A stretch of DNA of 56,674 nucleotides from CAZEBW01 sp964510205 (GCA_964510205.1 CAZEBW010000016.1:1-56674); one strand, 5' to 3'. Counted from the first letter of the stretch, positions 24,030 to 32,159 are shown. The notes: generated from the sequence alone by a model not told the origin. Numbers and translations: made by a program.

Positions 24030-25222
24030 GACTCCCTCCCAAACAGTCCCGTGGGACGCACCAGCAACATCAGGGCAAAAATGATCAATCCAAAGGCTGT
24101 TTTGTAGGCCGCGCCCTTGCTGGGGTCAGGATAGCAGCCGGCGCCCAGCGCTTCCACCAGGCCGATGATCAGCCCGCCCGCCAGCGCGCCGGGGATGGAT
24201 CCCAAGCCGCCCAGGACGATGATCACGTAGGAACGGGTGGAGGCCGCCGCGCCGACCCAGGGCACCCAAGTAAACACGGGGATCAGTGCCGCTCCCGACA
24301 TCCCGGCCAGCATGGTGCCGATGCCAAAGGCCAATGTGTTCATGATCAACGGGTTGATGCCCGTGACGGCGGCCGCCTGCTTGTCCATGCTCACCGCTCG
24401 CAGGGCTTTGCCCGTCCAGGTACGGTTGATGAGATACAGCAGGAGGCCGATCAGCACAATCCCCACCGCAGACGCTACCAGCCGGTTGGGGATTAGATTC
24501 AGCGCCCCCAGGCGCAAGCTGCCCGATTCCAGGTAGGTATCGGTCTTTTGGGAGAAAGGGCCGACGATGGCCAGGGCTGTGTACTGCAAAAAGAATCCAA
24601 AACCAAAAGTGATCAGAATGGCATATTCGCCAGCCCGCTCCACTCGGCCCAGGTGCATCGGCCGCAGGAACAGCCGCTCGAATCCAAAGCCGATGAGCAT
24701 CGTGGCCAGGCCTGCCACCGGTATGCCGACGATGGGATTCAGATCCACGCCGAGTTTCTCCCCTAAAAGCAGCAGGAAGTAGTAGGACACATAGCCGCCG
24801 ATCATGTAGAACTGCCCGTGGGCAAAGCTGATGACCCCTTGCACAGAGTAGATGAGCGTTAGCCCCACTGCCATGAGGGCATAGATGGAACCGATGACCA
24901 GGCCGTTGGTAGCCTGGTTGGCCACGTAGCTTGCGTTGGTGATGCACAGGTTGTCGGGCTGAGTGATGGCGAACAAGCCATACAACTCAATGGCCGCTAA
25001 TATCCCTGTGCCTGCCGGCCAATACCAGCGGTCCAGCTCCGGAGTGAAGGTCCACAGTGGCGCCAGCAGCAGCGGACCCAGGGTCAGCCCCCCCAGCCCG
25101 CCCACGAGCCTGGCCGATGAGTCGTCCAGCCCTTTTCGGCGGTACACCCTCGGCAGTTGCCAGGCGCCAATGGCGGCCCACAGCGGCCCGGCCAGCAGCA
25201 GCCAGATGATGGGTACATTCAT
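24026..25222 (-). CDS. livH: Liv-type ABC transporter permease LivH (system 2), N-terminally extended
   Basis: Inner-membrane permease of 398 residues, about 100 longer than the LivH of system 1. The LivH core starts near residue 107 (LVIGSIYALMAVGLTLIYSVQGVISFAHG) and has the coupling motif VSMDKQAAAVTGIN. The first 100 residues add about three hydrophobic segments (IIWLLLAGPLWAAIGAW, LGGLTLGPLLLAPLWTF, WPAGTGILAAIELYGLFAI). GGGAGG precedes the ATG at 25220-25222, so the extension is expected to be translated. What it does is unknown; it may be an extra membrane module or a remnant of a separate gene fused to livH. Confidence 0.92.
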   Translation of the reverse strand: MNVPIIWLLLAGPLWAAIGAWQLPRVYRRKGLDDSSARLVGGLGGLTLGPLLLAPLWTFTPELDRWYWPAGTGILAAIELYGLFAITQPDNLCITNASYVANQATNGLVIGSIYALMAVGLTLIYSVQGVISFAHGQFYMIGGYVSYYFLLLLGEKLGVDLNPIVGIPVAGLATMLIGFGFERLFLRPMHLGRVERAGEYAILITFGFGFFLQYTALAIVGPFSQKTDTYLESGSLRLGALNLIPNRLVASAVGIVLIGLLLYLINRTWTGKALRAVSMDKQAAAVTGINPLIMNTLAFGIGTMLAGMSGAALIPVFTWVPWVGAAASTRSYVIIVLGGLGSIPGALAGGLIIGLVEALGAGCYPDPSKGAAYKTAFGLIIFALMLLVRPTGLFGRES

Positions 25223-25279
25223 ATCTCAACCTCCCTTGGATCGCGACAGCGAACCGGGAAACAGACGGACTTTCTCGCT

Positions 25280-25400
25280 CCATTCATTTGGGTGTATTTC
25301 ATCTCGGTTGTAGGACGGATTGGTAATCCGTCAATTCGTCGGAATACCATTCCGACCAACAATACCAGCCAACTCGTTTGAAACACACCCCATTCATTTG
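25280..25400. mobile_element. 99-bp MITE-like element with 11-bp target duplication
   Basis: The element runs from GGTGTATTTCA (25291) to TGAAACACACC (25389) and is flanked by CCATTCATTTG at 25280-25290 and 25390-25400. Inside are two perfect hairpins, GACGGATTGGTAATCCGTC (25314-25332) and GTCGGAATACCATTCCGAC (25338-25356). The ends match those of the 150-bp elements at 7890, 49827 and 54997, so one transposase probably moves both types. Confidence 0.75.
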
Positions 25401-25403
25401 GGC

Positions 25404-25680
25404 TGTCATTGCGAGGGCGCAGTTTGCCCGAAGCAATCCCCAAGCAGCAATGGCAGAGCAGATGGCATCGTTGATGGGACTTGGGGATTGCTTCGCAAAA
25501 AACGCTACTAAGAAACAAGTTACGGCTGTGTCATTGCGAGGCGTCTTTTTGCCGAAGCAATCTCCACCACGTGAATTGGGGACCGCTTCGTCGCAAAACC
25601 CGCTCCTCGCGATGACACCTACGTTTGTTTCTTTCCCAATGAGTAGCGCGACCGCGCTATGGAGCAGCTCGCAATGACAC
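25404..25680. repeat. Composite TCATTGCGAG-family repeat
   Basis: Three repeat modules between TCATTGCGAG (25406) and CTCGCAATGACAC (25668-25680), separated by short unrelated spacers. The second module holds the intact junction ACCGCTTCGTCGC. It makes up most of the 554-base gap between the second binding protein and its LivH permease, together with the MITE at 25280-25400; no gene is seen here. Confidence 0.82.
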
Positions 25681-25776
25681 GACGGTTGAGCAGCTACAAA
25701 TCCGCTGTCGTGTTGAGGAACAGCCCCAACATCTCGTTGGGGCTGTTCCTTCAATCACTATGGGGACCGGCGATCG

Positions 25777-28356
25777 CTACGGGGTCGTCCCAGGAACAAT
25801 GTAGGCTGTGCCGTGGGTCTGGTAGACCGGCGGCCAGACCACAGCGGCGTCTTTCCAATCCTGGCCAGTCTCGAAGTACTGAAGCAGCAGGACGGCCGGG
25901 TCGGGCCACTGGTGCCACATGTAGGCTGACACACTGCCATCGTCGGGGATCGGATTCTTGCTGGTGTACTCGAAGTAGTAGCGGCCCTGGGCCAGAGTGA
26001 TGTCGGTGTCCTCCAGCGCGTCAATCAGCGCTTCAGGATCCGTGGTGCCTGCCCGCTCGATGGCGTCAGCGATGATCCAGACACTGTCGTAGGCCTCCAG
26101 CGCGTAGCTGGGCGGATCGGTATCGAACTGAGCGCGGTAGGCGTCGGCCACGTGGTTGGTGGTCTCGTTGTACAGGCTGGGCGGCAGGCCCACCAGCGAG
26201 AAGACGTAGTAGGCGCCGTTGGGCACGCTCTCCCAGAACTCGGGCTGGATGGCCACCTGGTTGGCGGTGCCGATGGTCTGCTCGGAGGGGGCGATGCCCA
26301 GCTCCGCCATCTGCTGCTCCAGGTTGTAGCTGGTCTCGCCGGTGACGGCCACGCGGATGGCGTCCGGCGGCGGGTCAATGGCCTGGACGCGGGTGAGAAT
26401 GGGCAGGAAGTCTTCGGTGCCGAGTTCGACGAAGAAGACCTCGACGGACTCGATGCCCAGTTCCTCGAAGAAGCCTTGATCACTATTGTTCTGGCCGATG
26501 CCGTAGTCGGTGTTTTCGACGATGCTGACCACCGTCTCCACGCCCACGGCGGCGAACCATTCGACTGTGGCGCGGGAGTTCATGGACGAGGCTGGGGCGA
26601 TGCGGAAGACCTCCGGGTAGCCGGTCTCGGTGATCTTGTCCGACCAGGTTTCGGAGAAGAGGACGGGGATGCCGTATTCGTGGCACACGTCGGCGATGGC
26701 CAGCCCGACCGCGCTGTGGTACTCGCCAGTGATGGCCGCGACTTCGTTCTCGGTGATCAGTCGTTCGGCGACGGCCACGCCGCGCTCTGGCAAGCCTTCG
26801 GTGTCGGCGAAGATGAGCTCAAGCGGACGGCCGAGCACGCCGCCGGCTTCGTTGATGTCGTCCACCGCCAGGTTCATGGCGAACTGCATGGCGATGCCGC
26901 CCACCACGCTGCCTGGCGCTGAAAGCGGCCCAATGCCGCCGATGCGGATGGTGTCAGGCAGGGCTACCTCGGGAGCTTTTTCTTCGAAGGAGATGTAGGC
27001 TGTACCGTGGGTTTGGTAGACCGGCGGCCAGACCACAGCGGCGTCTTTCCAGTCCTGGTTAGGCTCGGTATACTGAAGCAGCAGGACGGCCGGGTCGGGC
27101 CACTGGTGCCACATGTAGGCTGACACACTGCCATCGTCGGGGATCGGATTCTTGCTGGTGTACTCGAAGTAGTAGCGGCCCTGGGCCAGAGTGATGTCGG
27201 TGTCCTCCAGCGCGTCAATCAGCGCTTCAGGATCCGTGGTGCCTGCCCGCTCGATGGCGTCAGCGATGATCCAGACACTGTCGTAGGCCTCCAGCGCGTA
27301 GCTGGGCGGATCGGTATCGAACTGAGCGCGGTAGGCGTCGGCCACGTGGTTGGTGGTCTCGTTGTACAGGCTGGGCGGCAGGCCCACCAGCGAGAAGACG
27401 TAGTAGGCGCCGTTGGGCACGCTCTCCCAGAACTCGGGCTGGATGGCCACCTGGTTGGCGGTGCCGATGGTCTGCTCGGAGGGGGCGATGCCCAGCTCCG
27501 CCATCTGCTGCTCCAGGTTGTAGCTGGTCTCGCCGGTGACGGCCACGCGGATGGCGTCCGGCGGCGGGTCAATGGCCTGGACGCGGGTGAGAATGGGCAG
27601 GAAGTCTTCGGTGCCGAGTTCGACGAAGAAGACCTCGACGGACTCGATGCCCAGTTCCTCGAAGAAGCCTTGATCACTATTGTTCTGGCCGATGCCGTAG
27701 TCGGTGTTTTCGACGATGCTGACCACCGTCTCCACGCCCACGGCGGCGAACCATTCGACTGTGGCGCGGGAGTTCATGGACGAGGCTGGGGCGATGCGGA
27801 AGACCTCCGGGTAGCCGGTCTCGGTGATCTTGTCCGACCAGGTTTCGGAGAAGAGGACGGGGATGCCGTATTCGTGGCACACGTCGGCGATGGCCAGCCC
27901 GACCGCGCTGTGGTACTCGCCAGTGATGGCCGCGACTTCGTTCTCGGTGATCAGTCGTTCGGCGACGGCCACGCCGCGCTCTGGCAAGCCTTCGGTGTCG
28001 GCGAAGATGAGCTCAAGCGGACGGCCGAGCACGCCGCCGGCTTCGTTGATGTCGTCCACCGCCAGGTTCATGGCGAACTGCATGGCGATGCCGCCCACCA
28101 CGCTGCCTGGCGCTGAAAGCGGCCCAATGCCGCCGATGCGGATGGTCTCCCCTTCTGGTTTGGGGGCCGGTGTGGCCGTAACGACCACTTCCTTCTCGAC
28201 CACCTTTTCCTTCTCCACCTCGACGGTGACCGGAACCTCTTCTTTGACGACGACCTCCTTCTCGATCACCTCGGGAGTGGGCGCGGCGCAGGCTGCGATG
28301 AGGGACGTCAGAACGAGGATCGTCAGCAACAGTCCAAAGATTCTCTTGCCGTTCAT
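25777..28356 (-). CDS. livJ: Liv-type ABC substrate-binding lipoprotein with tandemly duplicated binding domain (system 2)
   Basis: Binding lipoprotein of 859 residues, about twice the usual length. One signal peptide with lipobox LIAAC and one charged linker are followed by two copies of the periplasmic binding domain. Each runs from TIRIGGIGPLSAPGSVV to PAVLLLQY, with identical amino-acid sequence and a period of 398 residues (1194 bp). The copies differ only near their ends: TEPNQDWK against FETGQDWK, and the join EKAPEVALPD. The second copy spans about 25777-26960, the first 26971-28146. GGAGGAG precedes the ATG at 28354-28356. A promoter lies at 28570-28598. An assembly error cannot be excluded from sequence alone. 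Confidence 0.9.
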   Translation of the reverse strand: MNGKRIFGLLLTILVLTSLIAACAAPTPEVIEKEVVVKEEVPVTVEVEKEKVVEKEVVVTATPAPKPEGETIRIGGIGPLSAPGSVVGGIAMQFAMNLAVDDINEAGGVLGRPLELIFADTEGLPERGVAVAERLITENEVAAITGEYHSAVGLAIADVCHEYGIPVLFSETWSDKITETGYPEVFRIAPASSMNSRATVEWFAAVGVETVVSIVENTDYGIGQNNSDQGFFEELGIESVEVFFVELGTEDFLPILTRVQAIDPPPDAIRVAVTGETSYNLEQQMAELGIAPSEQTIGTANQVAIQPEFWESVPNGAYYVFSLVGLPPSLYNETTNHVADAYRAQFDTDPPSYALEAYDSVWIIADAIERAGTTDPEALIDALEDTDITLAQGRYYFEYTSKNPIPDDGSVSAYMWHQWPDPAVLLLQYTEPNQDWKDAAVVWPPVYQTHGTAYISFEEKAPEVALPDTIRIGGIGPLSAPGSVVGGIAMQFAMNLAVDDINEAGGVLGRPLELIFADTEGLPERGVAVAERLITENEVAAITGEYHSAVGLAIADVCHEYGIPVLFSETWSDKITETGYPEVFRIAPASSMNSRATVEWFAAVGVETVVSIVENTDYGIGQNNSDQGFFEELGIESVEVFFVELGTEDFLPILTRVQAIDPPPDAIRVAVTGETSYNLEQQMAELGIAPSEQTIGTANQVAIQPEFWESVPNGAYYVFSLVGLPPSLYNETTNHVADAYRAQFDTDPPSYALEAYDSVWIIADAIERAGTTDPEALIDALEDTDITLAQGRYYFEYTSKNPIPDDGSVSAYMWHQWPDPAVLLLQYFETGQDWKDAAVVWPPVYQTHGTAYIVPGTTP
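25799..28146. repeat. 1194-bp direct tandem duplication
   Basis: The segment from about 25799 to 26951 repeats at an offset of 1194 bases (about 26993 to 28145). Over the central 1.08 kb no difference was noticed by eye; the few differences cluster in the last 80 bases of the unit. The frame is kept across the join, so it produces a double-domain protein. Confidence 0.88.
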
Positions 28357-28380
28357 TTTTTTCTCCTCCTTAGGGCTATG

Positions 28381-28455
28381 GCTGTTGCATGGCTGCAGCA
28401 GCTTTCTGGGATGCGCTCTCTCAAGTCAGATTCGCTTCATGCACGTCCTCCTTTC
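28381..28455 (-). promoter_or_regulatory. Leader of livJ2 with four-codon mini-ORF and hairpin
   Basis: Strong AAAGGAGG followed by ATG-AAG-CGA-ATC-TGA (28426-28440, MKRI) and then hairpin arms GCTGCTGCA / TGCAACAGC, as in the livJ1 leader at 16145-16215. The transcript from the promoter at 28570 would carry about 200 untranslated bases. Confidence 0.55.
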
Positions 28456-28569
28456 TTTCTGGGGTCTCCGAAGAATTGAGCGGGGGGTGTCTCGTGGGTG
28501 GTAGTCCGATATGAGAGGCATCCTCGCGCGCCAGTTAGAAACCCGCGTTGGCTACAACCGTCTGACTCG

Positions 28570-28598
28570 GTTATATCATGAATTGGCCCGATTGTCAA
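28570..28598 (-). promoter_or_regulatory. Promoter of the livJ2HMGF operon
   Basis: Minus strand: TTGACA (28593-28598), 17-bp spacer, TATAAC (28570-28575). Transcription would begin near 28563. It lies just past the stop of the radical SAM gene and is the only clear promoter before the 7-kb second transporter operon. Confidence 0.8.
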
Positions 28599-28611
28599 GT
28601 TGAAGCCTGGC

Positions 28612-29997
28612 TCATTTCAACATTCGCTTGGCCTTGCGCCAAGCCTTGTGCGGACTGGCGTAGCGCCTCCAGTTGCGGCGGGCCCAGCGATTGAAGGCGT
28701 TCCAGGGCTTGCGGCGCTGAGACTCTGCCAGGGCCCAGTTCAGGAACTCAGGGTCCTGGCCCTTGATCTTGGTCTCGGTGGGGTTGCGGCGGTACTGATC
28801 GTGGCTGGCGATGAGGGAGAGATCGTTTTCGATGCAGTAAGTGTACAGGTCGCTGCCGGGGTGAGGGGTGTAGAAGGCGGGACTGTAGTAGTCGGGGTCA
28901 ATTTCCTTGAGCATGGAGATGGTGTCCATCATCTCCTCTTTGGTCTCGGTGGGGAGGCCCAGCATGTAGTTGGCCCAGACCTTGATGCCGTGCTTCTTGC
29001 AAATGCGCGCCGCTTCCAGGTTCATCTCCCGCGTGGTACCCTTGCGCAAGAAGCGCAGCACCCGGTCGTTGCCCGACTCGAACCCGATGAAGTAGCCCCG
29101 CAGACCGGCCGAGGCCATGAGCTCCACCATGTCCTCGTGACGCACGGTGATGTCAGCTCGGGTCTGACAGAAGAACGGTTGGGTGAATCCCTCCGCACGA
29201 TATGTCTGGCAGAACTCGATCACCCACTCCCGATCTTCGGTCAGGGTGTCATCATGGAACATGAAGCTGGCGAAGTGGTGTTTGTCACGCAGCAGCTTAA
29301 GCTCGGCGATGATGTTAGGCACACTGCGCCGGCGCACCCGTTTGCCGAAGATCATGCGCTCGGCTGGTTGGCAGAAGCGACAGTTGTACATGCAGCCGCG
29401 CCCGGCGATGATGGTCAGAAAGGGCGGCGGCAGTTCTGGCACGAAGGGCACCTCTGGGGAATCGAGGTCGTAGCCGCACTTGCGCCACTCATCCAGGAAC
29501 AGGTCACGGTCCACGAAGGGGATGGCGTCTAGGTCGGGCCTCTCGCCGACCAGCACCCGCTCCTCTGGCGGCTCGCCCCTCTCGATGGCCGCCAGCAGCT
29601 TGGGGAAGGTGATCTCCGCCTCGTGGGTGACGATGTAGTCAATCTGGGGGCTGGTCGTCACCTCGTCCAGAACCAGCGTGGGGTGCGGCCCGCCGACGAC
29701 GGTGATGGTCGAGGGGTCTACGTCCTTGATTACGTCTATGGCCCTCATCACTGGGTTGTAGTCTACGCTCATCATGGTCAGGCCCGTGACGTCGGGGCGG
29801 CGCTGCTCCAGCTCTGTTCGGAACTCGTCCCAGTTTTTGAGGCCCCTCAGGTCAATGAGGTCCACCTCGAACCCTTCCGCCTTGGCGCAAGCGGAGAGCT
29901 GGGCCAGGCCGTGGTTGATCCAGCCCGCCTCCATTCCCTTGCCCAGGCTCTCGAAGCCATAGCCGGCGATGCCAGCGTAGATTAGGGTTGTTTTCAC
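28612..29997 (-). CDS. B12-binding domain radical SAM protein
   Basis: Radical S-adenosylmethionine enzyme of 461 residues. An N-terminal cobalamin-binding-like domain (about 1-150, with VVGGPHPT) precedes the radical SAM core, whose cluster motif is CMYNCRFC (Cys 202, 206, 209). Such proteins catalyse methylations or rearrangements on unactivated carbons; the substrate here is unknown. The start is GTG at 29995-29997 with GGGAGG five bases upstream, overlapping the stop of the DUF433 gene. The C-terminal 30 residues are strongly basic. No hopanoid, bacteriochlorophyll or natural-product genes lie next to it to suggest a role. Confidence 0.88.
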   Translation of the reverse strand: MKTTLIYAGIAGYGFESLGKGMEAGWINHGLAQLSACAKAEGFEVDLIDLRGLKNWDEFRTELEQRRPDVTGLTMMSVDYNPVMRAIDVIKDVDPSTITVVGGPHPTLVLDEVTTSPQIDYIVTHEAEITFPKLLAAIERGEPPEERVLVGERPDLDAIPFVDRDLFLDEWRKCGYDLDSPEVPFVPELPPPFLTIIAGRGCMYNCRFCQPAERMIFGKRVRRRSVPNIIAELKLLRDKHHFASFMFHDDTLTEDREWVIEFCQTYRAEGFTQPFFCQTRADITVRHEDMVELMASAGLRGYFIGFESGNDRVLRFLRKGTTREMNLEAARICKKHGIKVWANYMLGLPTETKEEMMDTISMLKEIDPDYYSPAFYTPHPGSDLYTYCIENDLSLIASHDQYRRNPTETKIKGQDPEFLNWALAESQRRKPWNAFNRWARRNWRRYASPHKAWRKAKRMLK

Positions 29998-30212
29998 GGT
30001 GACCTCCCCGCGGCATAACACAATGCCTGCTGTATATCCTCCGGCTCCAGATATGGATAGGCCTGGATGATATCCTCGATTGTCATCCTGTTAGCCACCA
30101 GGTTCAAGATCAAAGCCACGGTGATGCGCATGCCCCTGATGCACGCTCTGCCTCCCATGATGTTCGGATCAAAGGTAATCCGGTCAAAGCCGAGCACTGT
30201 ACTCTCCTTCAC
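29994..30212 (-). CDS. DUF433 domain protein (antitoxin-like)
   Basis: A 72-residue helix-turn-helix protein of the DUF433 family: FDPNIMGGRACIRGMRITVALILNLVANRMTIEDIIQAYPYLEPEDIQQAL is the full family signature. These are usually antitoxins paired with a PIN-like toxin. No such toxin is next to it; instead it follows a HicA-like gene with a four-base gap and overlaps the radical SAM gene. The GTG start at 30212 is chosen because the frame's earlier ATG at 30263 would overlap the HicA-like gene. Confidence 0.8.
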   Translation of the reverse strand: MKESTVLGFDRITFDPNIMGGRACIRGMRITVALILNLVANRMTIEDIIQAYPYLEPEDIQQALCYAAGRSP

Positions 30213-30216
30213 AAGG

Positions 30217-30462
30217 TCATCTTCGCCTCTTGCCACGTAGTATCCTGACGAATTCCTTCTCACTCTCGATCCCTGCTTGTTTCAGCATCTTGTGGAAAAG
30301 CCAACGAGGGATGTCCCTACCGTGCTTATGCCTAATGGACACCCTGTATGATCGTCCGTCGGGAAGACGCTTTTCCCAGGTTTCGTGCTTGCGCGAACGT
30401 GTCATCTCGAAGCTCAAACGAGCGAGCACTTTGCGGAAGTCGTTGTAAGTGAAGACGGCCAT
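30217..30462 (-). CDS. HicA-like toxin (YcfA family)
   Basis: An 81-residue basic protein with the HicA layout: a first helix (YNDFRKVLARLSFEM), a beta strand region (KHETWEKRLPDGRSYRVSIRHKHG) and a C-terminal helix (LFHKMLKQAGIESEKEF). HicA proteins are mRNA-cleaving ribonucleases with a dsRBD-like fold and a catalytic His; the His in RKHETW is the candidate. The ATG overlaps the stop of the HicB-like gene (TAATG), fixing the start at 30462 and indicating coupling. Confidence 0.78.
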   Translation of the reverse strand: MAVFTYNDFRKVLARLSFEMTRSRKHETWEKRLPDGRSYRVSIRHKHGRDIPRWLFHKMLKQAGIESEKEFVRILRGKRRR

Positions 30463-30920
30463 TAGGTTATCGCCTTGTGCTTGCTCTCGAAAAGCCCTCG
30501 CACCTTGCCCACACCTTCGACATCGTACACATCGGTCGTGCATTCGGCGACAGCCAAGATAAATGGGAGATGTTCCGCCCGATTGGGACTTTTGGCATAA
30601 AAAGCCAGGTCCTCCAGGTAATCCTCCGCGTACTCCACCGCCATCTCCGCCAGGTCGGTGAGGGCTTCCTCCTCGGTATCCATCGCCGTAGCCAGGTCAA
30701 GCTCTGGGCAATAGGCACAGCATTGTCCGTCTGACCATTCGATCTGGGCCGTGAGGCGGAGCGGCACGAGTTCGACAGCGGCTTTCTCCTCCTCAAGGGT
30801 GACCAAATTGCGCGCGGCAGCGGTCAAAACTTCATCCATGCTTTTATACCGTCCTGAGGCTATCAAACGGGCAATGTCTTGCGATGCCTCAGACGGCAGT
30901 TTCACCTTTAGATTCGGCAT
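30462..30920 (-). CDS. HicB-like antitoxin with N-terminal ribbon-helix-helix
   Basis: A 152-residue antitoxin candidate. Residues about 1-45 look like a ribbon-helix-helix DNA-binding segment (LPSEASQDIARLIASGRYKSMDEVLTAA), and the middle (WSDGQCCAYCPELDLATAMDTEEEALTDL) has the HicB substrate-like fold pattern. HicB usually carries its DNA-binding domain at the C-terminus, so this inverted order is unusual. GGGAGG precedes the ATG at 30918-30920 and lies directly against the end of a CTAG-bounded MITE. Confidence 0.75.
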   Translation of the reverse strand: MPNLKVKLPSEASQDIARLIASGRYKSMDEVLTAAARNLVTLEEEKAAVELVPLRLTAQIEWSDGQCCAYCPELDLATAMDTEEEALTDLAEMAVEYAEDYLEDLAFYAKSPNRAEHLPFILAVAECTTDVYDVEGVGKVRGLFESKHKAIT

Positions 30921-30933
30921 GCCACTTTCCTCC

Positions 30934-31081
30934 CTAGCAGCCTGTCGGAGAGGTCATGCTCCCAGACTTCGGAAGTCTTAATCTCAGAACTCTTGGTGCA
31001 TCAACTACCTGAAATCGCCTGAATCCCTGCGAGCTTGAGCTACTATGGAGACTTCCGAAGTCTTCTCCGACACGCTCCTAG
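30934..31081. mobile_element. 148-bp CTAG-bounded MITE
   Basis: Bounded by CTAG on both sides (30934-30937 and 31078-31081). The inverted ends are CTAGCAGCCTGTCGGAGA and, read from the other end, CTAGGAGCGTGTCGGAGA. Inside, AGACTTCGGAAGTCT and AGACTTCCGAAGTCT repeat the symmetry. A CTAG target duplication is typical of IS5-group elements. It separates the RmlA-type gene's stop from the HicB-like gene's binding site and has no coding potential. Confidence 0.82.
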
Positions 31082-31082
31082 T

Positions 31083-32147
31083 CTAAAGTATCCCCACCTT
31101 ACTGTGATCCCCCAGCACCATCTTGTAGGCGCGGGGCTTGACGGGCGAGCGGACGATCTCTACGTTGCGCCCGATGAGACTGTCCTCGATGCGGTGGTGG
31201 ATGTCCTCGATTCTGCAATCCTCCATGACAATGGAGTGCTCGATCTCACAGTCGGCGATGAGGCAGTCGTGGTAGATGGAGGTGTAGGGGCCGATGTAGG
31301 CGTTCACCACCTTGGTCCGTTCGCCGATGATGGCCGGGCCGCGCACGGTGCTGTTGATGATCTCGGCGTCCTTCTCGATGATCACCTTGCCGTTGACCTT
31401 GGAGTCGGCGTCAACCAGACCCTCCACCCGAGATTCGTTGGACTCCAGAACCAGGCGGTTGGCCTCCAGCATGTCCTCCATTTTGCCCGTGTCAATCCAC
31501 CAACCCTCATGCACATAGGGATAGACCTGATAGTCCTTCTCTATCAGGTACTGGATGGCGTCGGTGATCTCCAATTCGCCCCGCCAGGATGGTTTGATGG
31601 CCTTGACAGCCTCGAAGACATGATGGTCGAACATGTAGATGCCCACTACGGCCAAATCGCTGGGGGGCTGCTTGGGCTTTTCCACCAAGCGGACTATGCG
31701 CCCATCTTGCAGCTCGGCCACGCCGAACTGCTGGGGATTGTCCACCTGCTTGAGGACGATTTGAGCATTCCAGTCGCTACCAGTGAACTGCTTCACCAGC
31801 GAAGTGATGCCGCCCTCAATGACGTTGTCGCCCAGGATCATCACAAAGCGATCGTTGGTGAGGAAATCCTCGGATATTTTGACGGCGTGGGCCAGGCCCA
31901 AGGGCGCGTCCTGGTGGATGTAGGTCACTTCAGCTCCCCAGGCAGAGCCGTCGCCCACCGCCTCCTCGATAATTGGCGCTGTGTCGCCTACCACGATGCC
32001 GACTTCGCCGATGCCTGCCTCCACCATGGCGTCGAGGACGCGAAACAACACTGGGCGATTGGCCACTGGCACCAGTTGCTTGGCGCTGGTGTAGGTAATG
32101 GGCCGTAGGCGCGTGCCTTTGCCCCCGCTTAGGATCAAACCTTTCAT
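31083..32147 (-). CDS. Glucose-1-phosphate thymidylyltransferase, long form (RmlA-like)
   Basis: Makes a nucleotide sugar, probably dTDP-glucose, from a sugar-1-phosphate and NTP. The 354-residue protein has the NTP-binding LSGGKGTRLRPIT at the start, GDNV, WWIDTGK and a C-terminal left-handed beta-helix (hexapeptide-like ILINST, AYIGPYTSI), which marks the long form rather than classical RfbA. Relatives act in deoxysugar or polysaccharide synthesis. AAGGAG precedes the ATG at 32145-32147, 12 bases after the bS22-like gene. The nearby Wzz, kinase and glycosyltransferase genes support a role in exopolysaccharide. Confidence 0.93.
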   Translation of the reverse strand: MKGLILSGGKGTRLRPITYTSAKQLVPVANRPVLFRVLDAMVEAGIGEVGIVVGDTAPIIEEAVGDGSAWGAEVTYIHQDAPLGLAHAVKISEDFLTNDRFVMILGDNVIEGGITSLVKQFTGSDWNAQIVLKQVDNPQQFGVAELQDGRIVRLVEKPKQPPSDLAVVGIYMFDHHVFEAVKAIKPSWRGELEITDAIQYLIEKDYQVYPYVHEGWWIDTGKMEDMLEANRLVLESNESRVEGLVDADSKVNGKVIIEKDAEIINSTVRGPAIIGERTKVVNAYIGPYTSIYHDCLIADCEIEHSIVMEDCRIEDIHHRIEDSLIGRNVEIVRSPVKPRAYKMVLGDHSKVGIL

Positions 32148-32159
32148 CGTTACTCCTTA

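Noticed and set aside
26152..28116. Two identical 256-codon plus-strand frames at 26152 and 27346
   Set aside because: They are the antisense shadow of the duplicated binding domain; their identity reflects the 1194-bp duplication.
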